Source: Terrimicrobium sacchariphilum (GTDB lineage Bacteria > Verrucomicrobiota > Verrucomicrobiia > Chthoniobacterales > Terrimicrobiaceae). From it: a stretch of 64,000 nt of DNA. Positions 1 to 7,116 of the stretch are shown in pieces. The position numbers and the translations under genes are program-made. Position 1 is the stretch's first letter; the number at the start of each line of letters is the position of its first letter. Below the pieces are notes generated by a model. That model was not told where the DNA came from, did not search any database, and saw nothing but the letters and a program-made list of their open reading frames with translations. The stretch is taken from the NCBI RefSeq assembly GCF_001613545.1, contig NZ_BDCO01000002.1, positions 2,976,001-3,040,000 on the forward strand, written 5' to 3'.

Positions 1-375
1 CATCACGGCGATACCCACCGGCTTGCCGTCGATCTTTCCGGTACCCGTGATGACGGCGTCGGTGAGGCCCGTCTTGTCCTGATAGCTCTTGAGGCGGTTC
101 GTGTAGGTCGCCACGCCCTTGAACTCCAGGGTATCCACGGAGGTCATGTTCGCATCCGTTTCCTCAAAGGTTCCTTCGTCAATGAGGGAGGCAATACGCT
201 CCTTCGATCCCATGGTGAAGTGGTGTTCGCACTTTGGGCAGATGCGGAGGTTTTCCTCCAAGGCGAGATTGTGAATCACCTCGGAGCAGCTGGGGCATTT
301 GGTCCAGAGTCCTTCAGGCATCTCGCGGGTTTTGCTGACGATGTTCTTGAGAAAGGGCTTACGAAAAATGGGCAT
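1..375 (-). CDS. accD: Acetyl-CoA carboxylase carboxyltransferase beta subunit (3' part missing)
   Basis: Only the first 125 residues lie in the window; the gene runs off the left edge. The product is the beta subunit of the carboxyltransferase half of acetyl-CoA carboxylase, which with AccA moves the carboxyl group from biotin to acetyl-CoA in the first step of fatty acid synthesis in the cytoplasm. The start MPIFRKPFLKN is typical. A four-Cys zinc ribbon is visible: C27-x2-C30 and C46-x2-C49 (CPSC, CPKC), as in AccD proteins. The region after it (ITGTGKIDGKPVGIAVM) is the beginning of the crotonase-like carboxyltransferase fold. The ComF-like gene follows upstream on the same strand, 20 bp away, so the two may be co-transcribed. 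Identification is firm; the remaining domain cannot be judged. Confidence 0.95.
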   Translation of the reverse strand, partial: MPIFRKPFLKNIVSKTREMPEGLWTKCPSCSEVIHNLALEENLRICPKCEHHFTMGSKERIASLIDEGTFEETDANMTSVDTLEFKGVATYTNRLKSYQDKTGLTDAVITGTGKIDGKPVGIAVM

Positions 376-395
376 GGAGTAAAAAGGGTACGGAA

Positions 396-1121
396 TTAGC
401 CGCGGGCGAGAGTGAGCGCGCAAACGGAATGGGCTCCGCCTTCACGGAGGACACGGGCGCATTCATCGAGTGTGGAGCCTGTGGTGAACACATCGTCCAC
501 CAAGAGAAGCTTTTGACCTTGCACGGAGACATTCTGCCGTAGAGCGAAGGCATCCCGCAAGTTTTGCATGCGCATATGGCGATCGAAATGCGTTTGGGTC
601 GTGGTGGATCGAATTCGGCGCAAGACTTTCACAATAGGAACGTTACACCGTTTTTGCAACTGTCGGGCCAGAATTTCGGACTGATTGAACTCCCGTTCCC
701 GCTCCCTTGTGGAGAAAAGCGGCACGGGAACGAGGCCGTCAAAGGTGCGTCCCCGGATGCGTTCGTCGGCCAGCCCTTCGCTCAAAAGCCGCCCGAGAAC
801 CGGGGCCAGAGTGAGCTCGCGACCGTACTTCAGGCGGTGGATCATCTCCCGCAGGACGCCCCGGCTTTCCCAGCAGGCCACGGCGTAGTCGAAGTGAAAG
901 TCGCGATCCCCGCAGTTCGTGCAGACAAAGGAGCCCAGCGTGCCCCGGGAGGGACGCGAGCAAACCGGGCACCTCGGCGGGGTGATGGGTTTCAGGTCGG
1001 CCTGGCACTCCGGGCAGAGATCCTCTCCGCTCACCGCACAAAGACATCCCGAACAATGCGCGGGGAAAAAGAGATCCCGCAGGGTCTCAAGCCCGATCCG
1101 GCACGCGTCGAGCACTGGCAT
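396..1121 (-). CDS. ComF family protein (double zinc ribbon + phosphoribosyltransferase fold)
   Basis: About 241 residues. The N-terminal third is rich in CxxC pairs (CSGC, CPEC, CPVC, CTNC), the double zinc ribbon of ComF/GntX proteins. The C-terminal half is a phosphoribosyltransferase fold with the PRPP loop LLLVDDVFTTGSTL. ComF proteins are linked to DNA uptake in naturally competent bacteria, where they act with the helicase PriA/ComFA; many genomes carry one without proven competence, so the role here is inferred from family only. An ATG at 1148 is also in frame, but MPVLDACRIGLE at 1121 looks like the better family start. Either start lies inside the end of the upstream CPBP gene (35 to 62 bp overlap), which suggests translational coupling. 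No other competence genes are nearby. Confidence 0.85.
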   Translation of the reverse strand: MPVLDACRIGLETLRDLFFPAHCSGCLCAVSGEDLCPECQADLKPITPPRCPVCSRPSRGTLGSFVCTNCGDRDFHFDYAVACWESRGVLREMIHRLKYGRELTLAPVLGRLLSEGLADERIRGRTFDGLVPVPLFSTREREREFNQSEILARQLQKRCNVPIVKVLRRIRSTTTQTHFDRHMRMQNLRDAFALRQNVSVQGQKLLLVDDVFTTGSTLDECARVLREGGAHSVCALTLARG

Positions 1122-2052
1122 GGCGAAGATACAACCAGACGAGCCCACCGGTAATCAACAGGACAATCACGGGAGCCAGTCCCGTCGGCACCGCACCGCT
1201 CACGAGGTTGGGCCCGACCCAGGGAAGAAACTCCTCCGGCGGCTTGGCCCGGAATTTCCCGAACCACTGGATTCCCTGCTGGCCAGTGATCCATCCGGCA
1301 TGGATGCCGATGGGAAGCCAGAGCGACCGCGTCCAAAGGGCGGCAATTCCGAGGATGAGGCCACCGATAAAGAGCGACAAAATGCCAAATCCCAGGACAT
1401 GGGGTGCAGGCAGGCCGTCGACCACGGCGGCCAGTTGCTGAAGTCCGCTATACCACTCGACGTGCTCGGTCATGGCCTTGGCGGGTTTGGCAAAATGGAT
1501 GACGGCAAACAGCGCCGAGACTCCGAGCAGGGCGGGAATGCGCCCAAAGGCTCGTGCCGCCAGCCCAAGCAGCACGCCCCGGAAGAGAAACTCCTCCACC
1601 GTCGCCACCACCCCGGCGGTCATCAGAATGCGGAAGAGATGACCGAGGCCGAGCTCCTTCTTGATCTTGTAGACGTCGAAGAAGAAATAGCTCACCCCGA
1701 GCAGGATTACCGGAATGAGCGCTACAGCGAGGCCAAACCCAAGGTCCTTCGCCCAGGAAGGATTCTTCTCAAGTCCGAACCCTCGGACATTCCGGATTCC
1801 CAGCCAGAACAACAACGGCACGATGAGCACCAGAGCCGACACCTGGGTGACGCGGCTGAAATACCGATGAAAGGGATGCTTCGCCAGCCCGGTCAGTACC
1901 CCATGATCCGCCAGGGCCTGAACCCCCCAGTAAATCGGCGGAGCCAGGAGGACCCCCGCGAGGATGACGATGAGGAGATAAAGGAAGATTTTTCCGATGG
2001 CGGTCACGGATGGGAGAAAAAGTTGTGGAGGGCATCCTGTCAATCGTCCCAT
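1087..2052 (-). CDS. CPBP family intramembrane glutamic endopeptidase (Abi/CAAX protease-like)
   Basis: Polytopic membrane protein of about 321 residues with several hydrophobic helices. The CPBP signature is clear: motif 1 EEFLFRG with E153, E154 and R158 (EExxxR), motif 2 FAVIH (FxxxH) in the next helix, and a later IGIHAGW helix giving the last metal/active-site His. Family members cleave membrane or lipidated substrates; several are bacteriocin self-immunity or protein-maturation proteases. The substrate here is unknown. The start is uncertain: a GTG at 2073 would overlap the divergent bioA start by 7 nt; ATG 2052 is preferred, and GTG 2007 is possible. All choices leave almost no intergenic space, so at least one promoter must lie within the neighbouring coding sequence. 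Confidence 0.85.
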   Translation of the reverse strand: MGRLTGCPPQLFLPSVTAIGKIFLYLLIVILAGVLLAPPIYWGVQALADHGVLTGLAKHPFHRYFSRVTQVSALVLIVPLLFWLGIRNVRGFGLEKNPSWAKDLGFGLAVALIPVILLGVSYFFFDVYKIKKELGLGHLFRILMTAGVVATVEEFLFRGVLLGLAARAFGRIPALLGVSALFAVIHFAKPAKAMTEHVEWYSGLQQLAAVVDGLPAPHVLGFGILSLFIGGLILGIAALWTRSLWLPIGIHAGWITGQQGIQWFGKFRAKPPEEFLPWVGPNLVSGAVPTGLAPVIVLLITGGLVWLYLRHASARRVPDRA

Positions 2053-2066
2053 GATCCCGACTTTCC

Positions 2067-3362
2067 ATGACACCTGGTACCGAATCCCTCATCCGTCTCG
2101 ATCGCCAGTATCTCTGGCATCCCTTTACCCAGATGAAAGGCTGGTGCGATCCTGCCTATGAGCCGCTGGTCCTCGTCGAGGGGGACGGCGCGATTCTCCG
2201 GGATTCCGAGGGTCGGGAGTATATCGACGGCAACTCCTCCATATGGACCAATGTCCACGGGCACCGGCATCCCGCCATCACCGCCGCGATGAAGGCCCAG
2301 CTCGACAAGGTCGCCCACGTCTCCTTCCTCGGAACCACCAACGAACCCGCCATCCGGCTGGCGGAGAAGCTGGTCAACCTGCTGCCAGCTGGCGACTACT
2401 CCCGCGTCTTTTTTACCGACAATGGATCGACTGCTATCGAAGTCGCGGTCAAGATGACCTTGCAGTACTGGCAACTGATCGGGCGACCGGAGAGGAACCG
2501 GTTCGTGGCGTTCGACAACGCCTATCACGGGGACACCGTAGGCGCGGCCAGCCTGGGAGGAGTGAGCGCATTTACGCAACGCTTTGCCCCGGTACACTTC
2601 GCCATCGAGCGGGTGGATTCCACCGATGCGCTTGCACGCCTGGATGCGAACTCGATTGCAGCGATCATCATCGAACCCATGGTTCAGGGCGCTGCCGGGA
2701 TTCGGCTCTGGCCGGAGGGAACTCTGCGCCGCCTGCGGGAGTGGTGCGATGCCCATGAAGTCCTCCTGATTCTGGACGAAGTCCTCACCGGATTCGGACG
2801 AACGGGGAAAATGTTCGCATGTCAGCATGATGGCGTACGAGCGGATTTCCTCTGTCTGGCCAAAGGACTGACCGGCGGGTATGTCCCCTTGGCAGCAACT
2901 CTCACAAACGAAAGCATCTATTCTGCATTCCTTGGCGAATATCAGGATCTTAAGACCCTTTTTTACGGACATAGTTTCTGTGGAAATCCTGTGGGTTGCG
3001 CTGCCGCTCTGGCCAGCTTGGAGGTGTTCGAGCAGGAAGAAACCCTGCGCCATCTGGGGGAGAAGATCACTTACCTGAGCGAGCTCCTGTCGCGCGTACG
3101 CCAGAATGCGTACGTGTTTGAGATTCGCCAGTGTGGTTTCATCGCCGGGATAGAGGTCCGGCAACCCGATGGCACCGCTTTTGAGTGGACCAGCCAGACC
3201 GGCGCGCGCATTTGCCAGCGAGCCCGCGAGTACGGATTGCTCACCCGCCCTGTCCTCGACACCCTGGTCTTCATGCCTCCCTACTGCATCACGAGGGAGC
3301 AGATGGACGCGGCATTTGTTGCATTGAATCAGGCCATTCTGGATATCTGCCAGGGGACCTGA
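2067..3362 (+). CDS. bioA: Adenosylmethionine-8-amino-7-oxononanoate aminotransferase (DAPA synthase)
   Basis: 431 residues, full length for BioA. The enzyme uses S-adenosylmethionine as amino donor to convert KAPA to 7,8-diaminopelargonic acid in biotin synthesis. Class III aminotransferase hallmarks are visible: the N-terminal DRQYLWHPFTQM (typical of BioA), the PLP-phosphate binding region FFTDNGSTAIEVAVKM, the FDNAYHGDTVGA block, D237 in LILDEVLTGFGRTG that contacts the pyridine nitrogen, and the Schiff-base lysine K266 in CLAKGLTGGYVPLAATL. No other bio genes are within the window, so the pathway is split in the genome. It is transcribed divergently from the CPBP protease with only about 14 bp between start codons, and converges on the HAD phosphatase gene. 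Confidence 0.95.
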   Translation: MTPGTESLIRLDRQYLWHPFTQMKGWCDPAYEPLVLVEGDGAILRDSEGREYIDGNSSIWTNVHGHRHPAITAAMKAQLDKVAHVSFLGTTNEPAIRLAEKLVNLLPAGDYSRVFFTDNGSTAIEVAVKMTLQYWQLIGRPERNRFVAFDNAYHGDTVGAASLGGVSAFTQRFAPVHFAIERVDSTDALARLDANSIAAIIIEPMVQGAAGIRLWPEGTLRRLREWCDAHEVLLILDEVLTGFGRTGKMFACQHDGVRADFLCLAKGLTGGYVPLAATLTNESIYSAFLGEYQDLKTLFYGHSFCGNPVGCAAALASLEVFEQEETLRHLGEKITYLSELLSRVRQNAYVFEIRQCGFIAGIEVRQPDGTAFEWTSQTGARICQRAREYGLLTRPVLDTLVFMPPYCITREQMDAAFVALNQAILDICQGT

Positions 3363-3365
3363 CTA

Positions 3366-3396
3366 CCCCCACCCAGCCGAATGGCTGGCGGGGTTC
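3366..3396. terminator. GC-rich hairpin between convergent bioA and HAD genes
   Basis: CCAGCC (3373-3378) pairs with GGCTGG (3383-3388) around a GAAT loop, and flanking C-rich and G-rich runs can extend the stem. It sits between two convergent genes, where a bidirectional terminator would be expected. No long T-run follows on either strand, so activity is uncertain. Confidence 0.35.
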
Positions 3397-3425
3397 TGAA
3401 ACACAAAGACCTCCCGCGAAAGACG

Positions 3426-4121
3426 CTAGGAGGTCAGGACTTTGACAACAGCCGCAGTGTCCGACAGATCCGGAAAAAGGAAGTCGGGGTGGTGGGCCTC
3501 CAGCTCCTCGAGGGAGTAATTACCGGTAGCAATTGCCACCGTTTTGCCCCCGAACGCGCGGCCACACTCGATGTCGCGCGGGGTGTCGCCGATCACATAA
3601 ACCTGCTCGGGAGGGAACTCCTCCCCATGGCGCTCCAGGGCGCGGGCGCGGGCAAAATTGCCCAGTTGATTGCGATCGTGCGAATCGTCGGAGAATGCGC
3701 CGAACTCAAAGTAATCCCACACGCCGTAGTGGCCCAGCTTGATCTCGGCACCGCGGGCCACGTTGCCCGTGAGTAGCGCCAGGACACAGCCCTCGTGCTT
3801 CTTGAGCTCCTCCAGAAGCTGGATGATGCCCGGCAGGAGGCGGCCTTTGTGCAGCGGCATGCGCTGCTTGAGATTGTGCAGGTACGCATCGAGGAGGGCC
3901 GTGATGTTCTCCGGCGTCACGTCGAGATTCGACTTCTCGAGCATCTGACGCGAGATCAGGCCATCCGTGGCACCCGCGAGATTGATTCCCTGCAGATCTT
4001 CAGGAATGCCAAAGGCTTCCTGCATGGCGTTCTTGAGGGACTGCTCCCCTGCTCCCCCTGAGGTGATCAGGGTTCCATCGATGTCGAAGAGCAGGAGGCG
4101 ACGTTTACTCGTCGTCGCCAT
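3426..4121 (-). CDS. HAD superfamily hydrolase (phosphoglycolate phosphatase-like)
   Basis: 231 residues from ATG 4121. HAD motif I is LLFDIDGTL (nucleophile D13, acid D15), motif II is in the LALLTGN strand, and motif IV is VYVIGDTPRDIECG, followed by the usual GGKTVAIATGNYSLEEL loop. The helical cap between motifs I and II is of the Gph/PGMB type, so a small phosphorylated metabolite is the likely substrate; the exact one cannot be read from sequence. A longer reading frame exists upstream, but the ATG at 4121 places motif I at the normal distance from the N-terminus. The gene overlaps the 3' end of infC by 17 bp, so the two are probably one transcript with coupled translation. Confidence 0.85.
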   Translation of the reverse strand: MATTSKRRLLLFDIDGTLITSGGAGEQSLKNAMQEAFGIPEDLQGINLAGATDGLISRQMLEKSNLDVTPENITALLDAYLHNLKQRMPLHKGRLLPGIIQLLEELKKHEGCVLALLTGNVARGAEIKLGHYGVWDYFEFGAFSDDSHDRNQLGNFARARALERHGEEFPPEQVYVIGDTPRDIECGRAFGGKTVAIATGNYSLEELEAHHPDFLFPDLSDTAAVVKVLTS

Positions 4122-4701
4122 CCTCGGGATCGTCGGGCAGATTGTCGACGTCGACCTCACCAGCCTTGCTGAACTTGCGTTTGCGCTTGGCTGCGGGCAG
4201 AGGCGAGAGCGTCATGCCGATGGCCTTGCCGACCAGCTTGGGTTCCATGTCGACATGGCCCATGGTGGCGAGGTCTTCCTTCACGCGCTTGACGACCTGC
4301 ATGCCGAGCTCCTGGTGAGCCATCTCACGGCCGCGGAACTGGAGGTGAATCTTCACCTTGTTCCCCTTGTCGAGAAACTCCTCGGCGTGACGGATCTTGG
4401 TCAGATAGTCGTGCTCGTCAATGTTCACCCGGAATTTGACTTCCTTCACCTTGCCGGCGGTGTGCCGCTTTTCCTTCTCCTGTTTGGCGAGGTCATAGCG
4501 GAACTTGCCGAAGTCGACGATGCGACATACAGGCGGCTGGGCGTTCGGAGAAATCTCGATCAGGTCAAGCCCCATGCTGCGCGCCTGGCGCAACGCTTCA
4601 TCGAGGCGCATGACCCCGATTTGCTCGTTGTTTACTCCGTTGATAACACGCACTTCGCGGGCGCGAATGCGTTCATTGACTCGAATATCTTTTAAGTTAA
4701 T
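4105..4701 (-). CDS. infC: Translation initiation factor IF-3, apparent AUU start
   Basis: IF-3 binds the 30S subunit, prevents premature joining of the 50S subunit and checks start codon/initiator tRNA pairing. The protein shows the N-domain opening RVNERIRAREVRVI, the PPVCRIVDFGKFRY linker region and the C-domain (VKEVKFRVNIDEHDY, KVKIHLQFRGREMAHQELG). The first ATG/GTG-type start in frame (GTG 4653) would remove the conserved RVNERIRARE block. Extending upstream in frame, the only start with a good ribosome site is ATT at 4699-4701, with GGGAGG 4 nt upstream; this gives 198 residues. AUU initiation of infC is the established autoregulatory device in E. coli. There is a 25-residue acidic C-terminal extension beyond the usual IF-3 end. 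The HAD gene overlaps its 3' end. Confidence 0.93.
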   Translation of the reverse strand: MNLKDIRVNERIRAREVRVINGVNNEQIGVMRLDEALRQARSMGLDLIEISPNAQPPVCRIVDFGKFRYDLAKQEKEKRHTAGKVKEVKFRVNIDEHDYLTKIRHAEEFLDKGNKVKIHLQFRGREMAHQELGMQVVKRVKEDLATMGHVDMEPKLVGKAIGMTLSPLPAAKRKRKFSKAGEVDVDNLPDDPEDGDDE

Positions 4702-4711
4702 GGGACCTCCC
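4699..4711 (-). promoter_or_regulatory. infC ribosome binding site with ATT start codon
   Basis: On the minus strand GGGAGG (4711-4706) is followed by TCCC-type spacing and ATT (4701-4699), in frame with the conserved IF-3 N-terminus. No ATG, GTG or TTG is in frame between here and the start of the conserved RVNERIRARE block, and the codons upstream of ATT contain no start either. This decides the start of infC. Confidence 0.75.
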
Positions 4712-5075
4712 GGTTGTTGGACGTTGCATGCGAAGAAGACAGTACATTCTCACTCTGAGAACCTACGCGAGGAACATTGAAGGCGAAATAAGACGGCTCA
4801 TGCGCGGCATGAACTAGTTTTCGCAGGTAAAATATTGCATCTTCAATCGTTCGAAATCTGCGCCGTCCGGTAGACGACTACCCGCAGCTTTTAGTGAACT
4901 TACGGGATGGCGCAAGAGGAAAATTTCAACAATTTGCCTCACGCTGTTCGATCGAAGCCGAGGCATCCCCTCGGGCGCTGCACCTCGCAGCCTGTTGAAG
5001 GCTGAAAAAACCGGCTCAGGCAGCCGGAACCCGAGGGCTCCGACTGCATTTTGAGATCGCGATTTTTCCGGCAAA
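4702..5075 (-). other. Intergenic region between thrS and infC: thrS terminator and infC leader
   Basis: 374 bp without a credible gene. The thrS-proximal side holds a strong intrinsic terminator (5005-5027). The infC-proximal 300 bp should therefore carry the infC promoter and a 5' leader. A short perfect inverted repeat, TTCTCA-ctc-TGAGAA, lies at 4747-4761, about 45 bp before the infC start codon, and could be an operator or a leader hairpin. I could not pick a convincing -35/-10 pair by eye. Confidence 0.5.
5005..5027 (-). terminator. Intrinsic terminator downstream of thrS
   Basis: Read on the minus strand, CCGGCT and AGCCGG form a 6-bp GC-rich stem with a 5-nt loop, followed directly by TTTTTT (5010-5005). 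It lies about 50 bp after the thrS stop codon and separates thrS from infC transcriptionally. Confidence 0.7.
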
Positions 5076-6866
5076 TCAGGCGCGGTTCTTAATGGCGTCG
5101 GCCAGCGCGGTGACGACTTCGGCGCGAGGTTTCGCACCCAGGTTGCCCTTTCCGTGCTCGCGAACGCTCACGGCTCCGGCCTCCAGGTCCCGCTTGCCGA
5201 TGACAAGCATCGTATGAACCTTGGCTTGCTCGGCGCGCTGGATTTTGCCGTTGATCTTGTCGCTGGAGATATCCAGCTCGGCACGAATGCCGAGGCTGCG
5301 AAGCTCCGCGTGGAGATCCTTCGCGGCATCGACGAGAGGGTCTTCGTCGCCGATCGTCATCACGCGCACCTGCTCCGGAGCGAGCCAGAGCGGGAAGTTG
5401 CCCGCGTAGTGCTCGATAAGGAAGCCGATAAAGCGCTCATGCGTGCCCAGCGGCGCGCGATGGATGCACAGCGGAGTCTTCTCCGTGTTGTCGCGATCCT
5501 TGTAGGTCAGGCCAAAGCGGGCCGGTACGGCAAAGTCGACCTGGTTCGTGGCGATGGTGAATTCGCGCCCGATGGCACTCCACACCTGCACGTCGATCTT
5601 GGGACCGTAGAAGGCGGCTTCATTCGGCACCTCGACATAGTTGATGCCGGAGCGAATGAGGACGTTGCGCACCATGTCCTCGGTCTTTTTCCAAAGCTCG
5701 GGCTGGTCGACAAACTTCTGGCCCAGCTTGGCCGGGTCGTGGGTCGAGAAGCGCATGACATACTTGTCGATTCCGAAAATCTTGAAGTACTTCAGGTACA
5801 TCTCGTTCACCGCGCGGAACTCCTGCTCAAACTGGTCCTCCGTGCAATAGATATGCGCGTCGTTCATCTGCATGGACCGCACGCGCATGAGGCCGAAAAG
5901 CTCGCCGCTCTGCTCGTAGCGATAGCAGGCGCCGTACTCCGCGAGGCGCAGGGGCAGGTCGCGATAGCTGCGCTGCACGGCTCCGAAGAGCTTGTGATGG
6001 TGCGGGCAGTTCATCGCCTTGAGGTAATACTTTACGGAATCCCCGCCCTCCTCCTCGCTGAACTCCATCGGAGGAAACATCGAGTCGGCGTAATAAGGCA
6101 GGTGACCGCTGCATTTGTACATGCTCTCGCGCGCAATGTGCGGCGTGCGCACGCGCTGATACCCGGCGGCGAATTCCGTCTCCTTGGCGAGGCGCTCGAG
6201 CTCCTCGACGAGCACGGTGCCCTTGGGCAGCCAGAGCGGCAGACCGGGGCCCACGTCTTCGTCAAAGCAGAAAAGCTCCATCTCGCGACCGATCTTGCGA
6301 TGGTCGCGCTTTTTGGCCTCCTCCAGCATGGTGAAGTAAGCCTCCATCTCGGTCTTGTTTTTAAAGGCCGTACCGTAGACACGCTGGAGCTGCGGATTGC
6401 GCTCATCGCCCTTGTAGTAGGCGCTGGCGAGATTGGTCAGCTTGAACGCCCCGATGCGCCCGGTGTGCGAAACGTGCGGGCCGGCGCAAAGGTCGGTGAA
6501 CTGGCCGTTGCGGTAGATCGTGATGACCTCGCCATCCGGGATGTGCTGGACGATATCGAGCTTGAACTTGCTCGGCTCGGTGCGACCGCCGAGGGCGGCG
6601 AGTTCGCCCCGCTCGGCCATGGCGATGGCCTCCTCGCGGGAAACCTCGATGCGCTCAAAGCGGTTGTTCGCCTTGATCTCCTTCTTCATCTCCTCCTCGA
6701 TCCGCGCGAAGTCCTCGGGCGTGATGCGGTGGGGCAGCTCCAGGTCGTAATAAAAGCCGTTCTCCACCGGGGGACCGGCGGCGAATTGAGCCTCGGGCCA
6801 GATCTTCAGAATGGCCGTGGCAAGCACGTGGGCGCACGAATGGCGCAGGGTCTCGAGTTCAGTCAT
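5076..6866 (-). CDS. thrS: Threonine--tRNA ligase lacking the N-terminal TGS domain
   Basis: 596 residues. Charges tRNA-Thr. The protein begins almost directly at the editing (SAD) domain: HSCAH gives the HxxxH metal/editing pair H9/H13, and DLCAGPHV carries the editing Cys. The class II core follows, with zinc ligands around LKAMNCPHHH, motif 2 in the GACYRYEQSGEL region and motif 3 near the end, then the anticodon-binding domain to the C-terminus. E. coli ThrRS is 642 residues with a 60-residue TGS domain in front; here that domain is absent. This is not a start-site error: an in-frame TGA, which is also the stop codon of the upstream gene, lies 10 codons before the ATG. The gene is 30 bp downstream of the Trm112-like gene. 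Confidence 0.96.
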   Translation of the reverse strand: MTELETLRHSCAHVLATAILKIWPEAQFAAGPPVENGFYYDLELPHRITPEDFARIEEEMKKEIKANNRFERIEVSREEAIAMAERGELAALGGRTEPSKFKLDIVQHIPDGEVITIYRNGQFTDLCAGPHVSHTGRIGAFKLTNLASAYYKGDERNPQLQRVYGTAFKNKTEMEAYFTMLEEAKKRDHRKIGREMELFCFDEDVGPGLPLWLPKGTVLVEELERLAKETEFAAGYQRVRTPHIARESMYKCSGHLPYYADSMFPPMEFSEEEGGDSVKYYLKAMNCPHHHKLFGAVQRSYRDLPLRLAEYGACYRYEQSGELFGLMRVRSMQMNDAHIYCTEDQFEQEFRAVNEMYLKYFKIFGIDKYVMRFSTHDPAKLGQKFVDQPELWKKTEDMVRNVLIRSGINYVEVPNEAAFYGPKIDVQVWSAIGREFTIATNQVDFAVPARFGLTYKDRDNTEKTPLCIHRAPLGTHERFIGFLIEHYAGNFPLWLAPEQVRVMTIGDEDPLVDAAKDLHAELRSLGIRAELDISSDKINGKIQRAEQAKVHTMLVIGKRDLEAGAVSVREHGKGNLGAKPRAEVVTALADAIKNRA

Positions 6867-6896
6867 GGTAAGTCTGCCGGTTCCCGCGTCGTCCGA

Positions 6897-7103
6897 TCAG
6901 GCCAGTCGAATGGCCTCGTCGGAGATCAACAGGGGGATGCCGTTGCGAATGGGATAAAACACCTGTTCATCCTGTCGGATCAAGCCCGCTTCAAAATTGC
7001 CCGCCCTGAAAGAGCGGGCGCGCGCGAGCTCCGAAGGCGTCGCCTCGCGGAGAGGCTGACGCGTTTCGGGACAACAGATGATTTCCAGGAGGCGTTTTTC
7101 CAT
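6897..7103 (-). CDS. Trm112 family protein
   Basis: 68 residues starting at MEKRLLEIICCPETRQPL. The short length, the CCPxTxxPL opening and the hydrophobic C-terminal segment FYPIRNGIPLLISDEA match the Trm112/YcaR family. Eukaryotic Trm112 activates several tRNA and rRNA methyltransferases; bacterial versions are often found near lipid A or cell-envelope genes and their partner is usually unknown. A longer frame upstream overlaps the MoeB-like gene and is not used, because the family starts at this Met. It lies 13 bp after the MoeB-like gene and 30 bp before thrS, all on the same strand, so these three genes may form one transcription unit. Confidence 0.8.
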   Translation of the reverse strand: MEKRLLEIICCPETRQPLREATPSELARARSFRAGNFEAGLIRQDEQVFYPIRNGIPLLISDEAIRLA

Positions 7104-7116
7104 AGCCTCGGGAGGT

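Noticed and set aside
4814-5137. 107-codon frame in the thrS-infC gap
   Set aside because: It overlaps the thrS 3' end and the T-run terminator and has no recognisable protein features.
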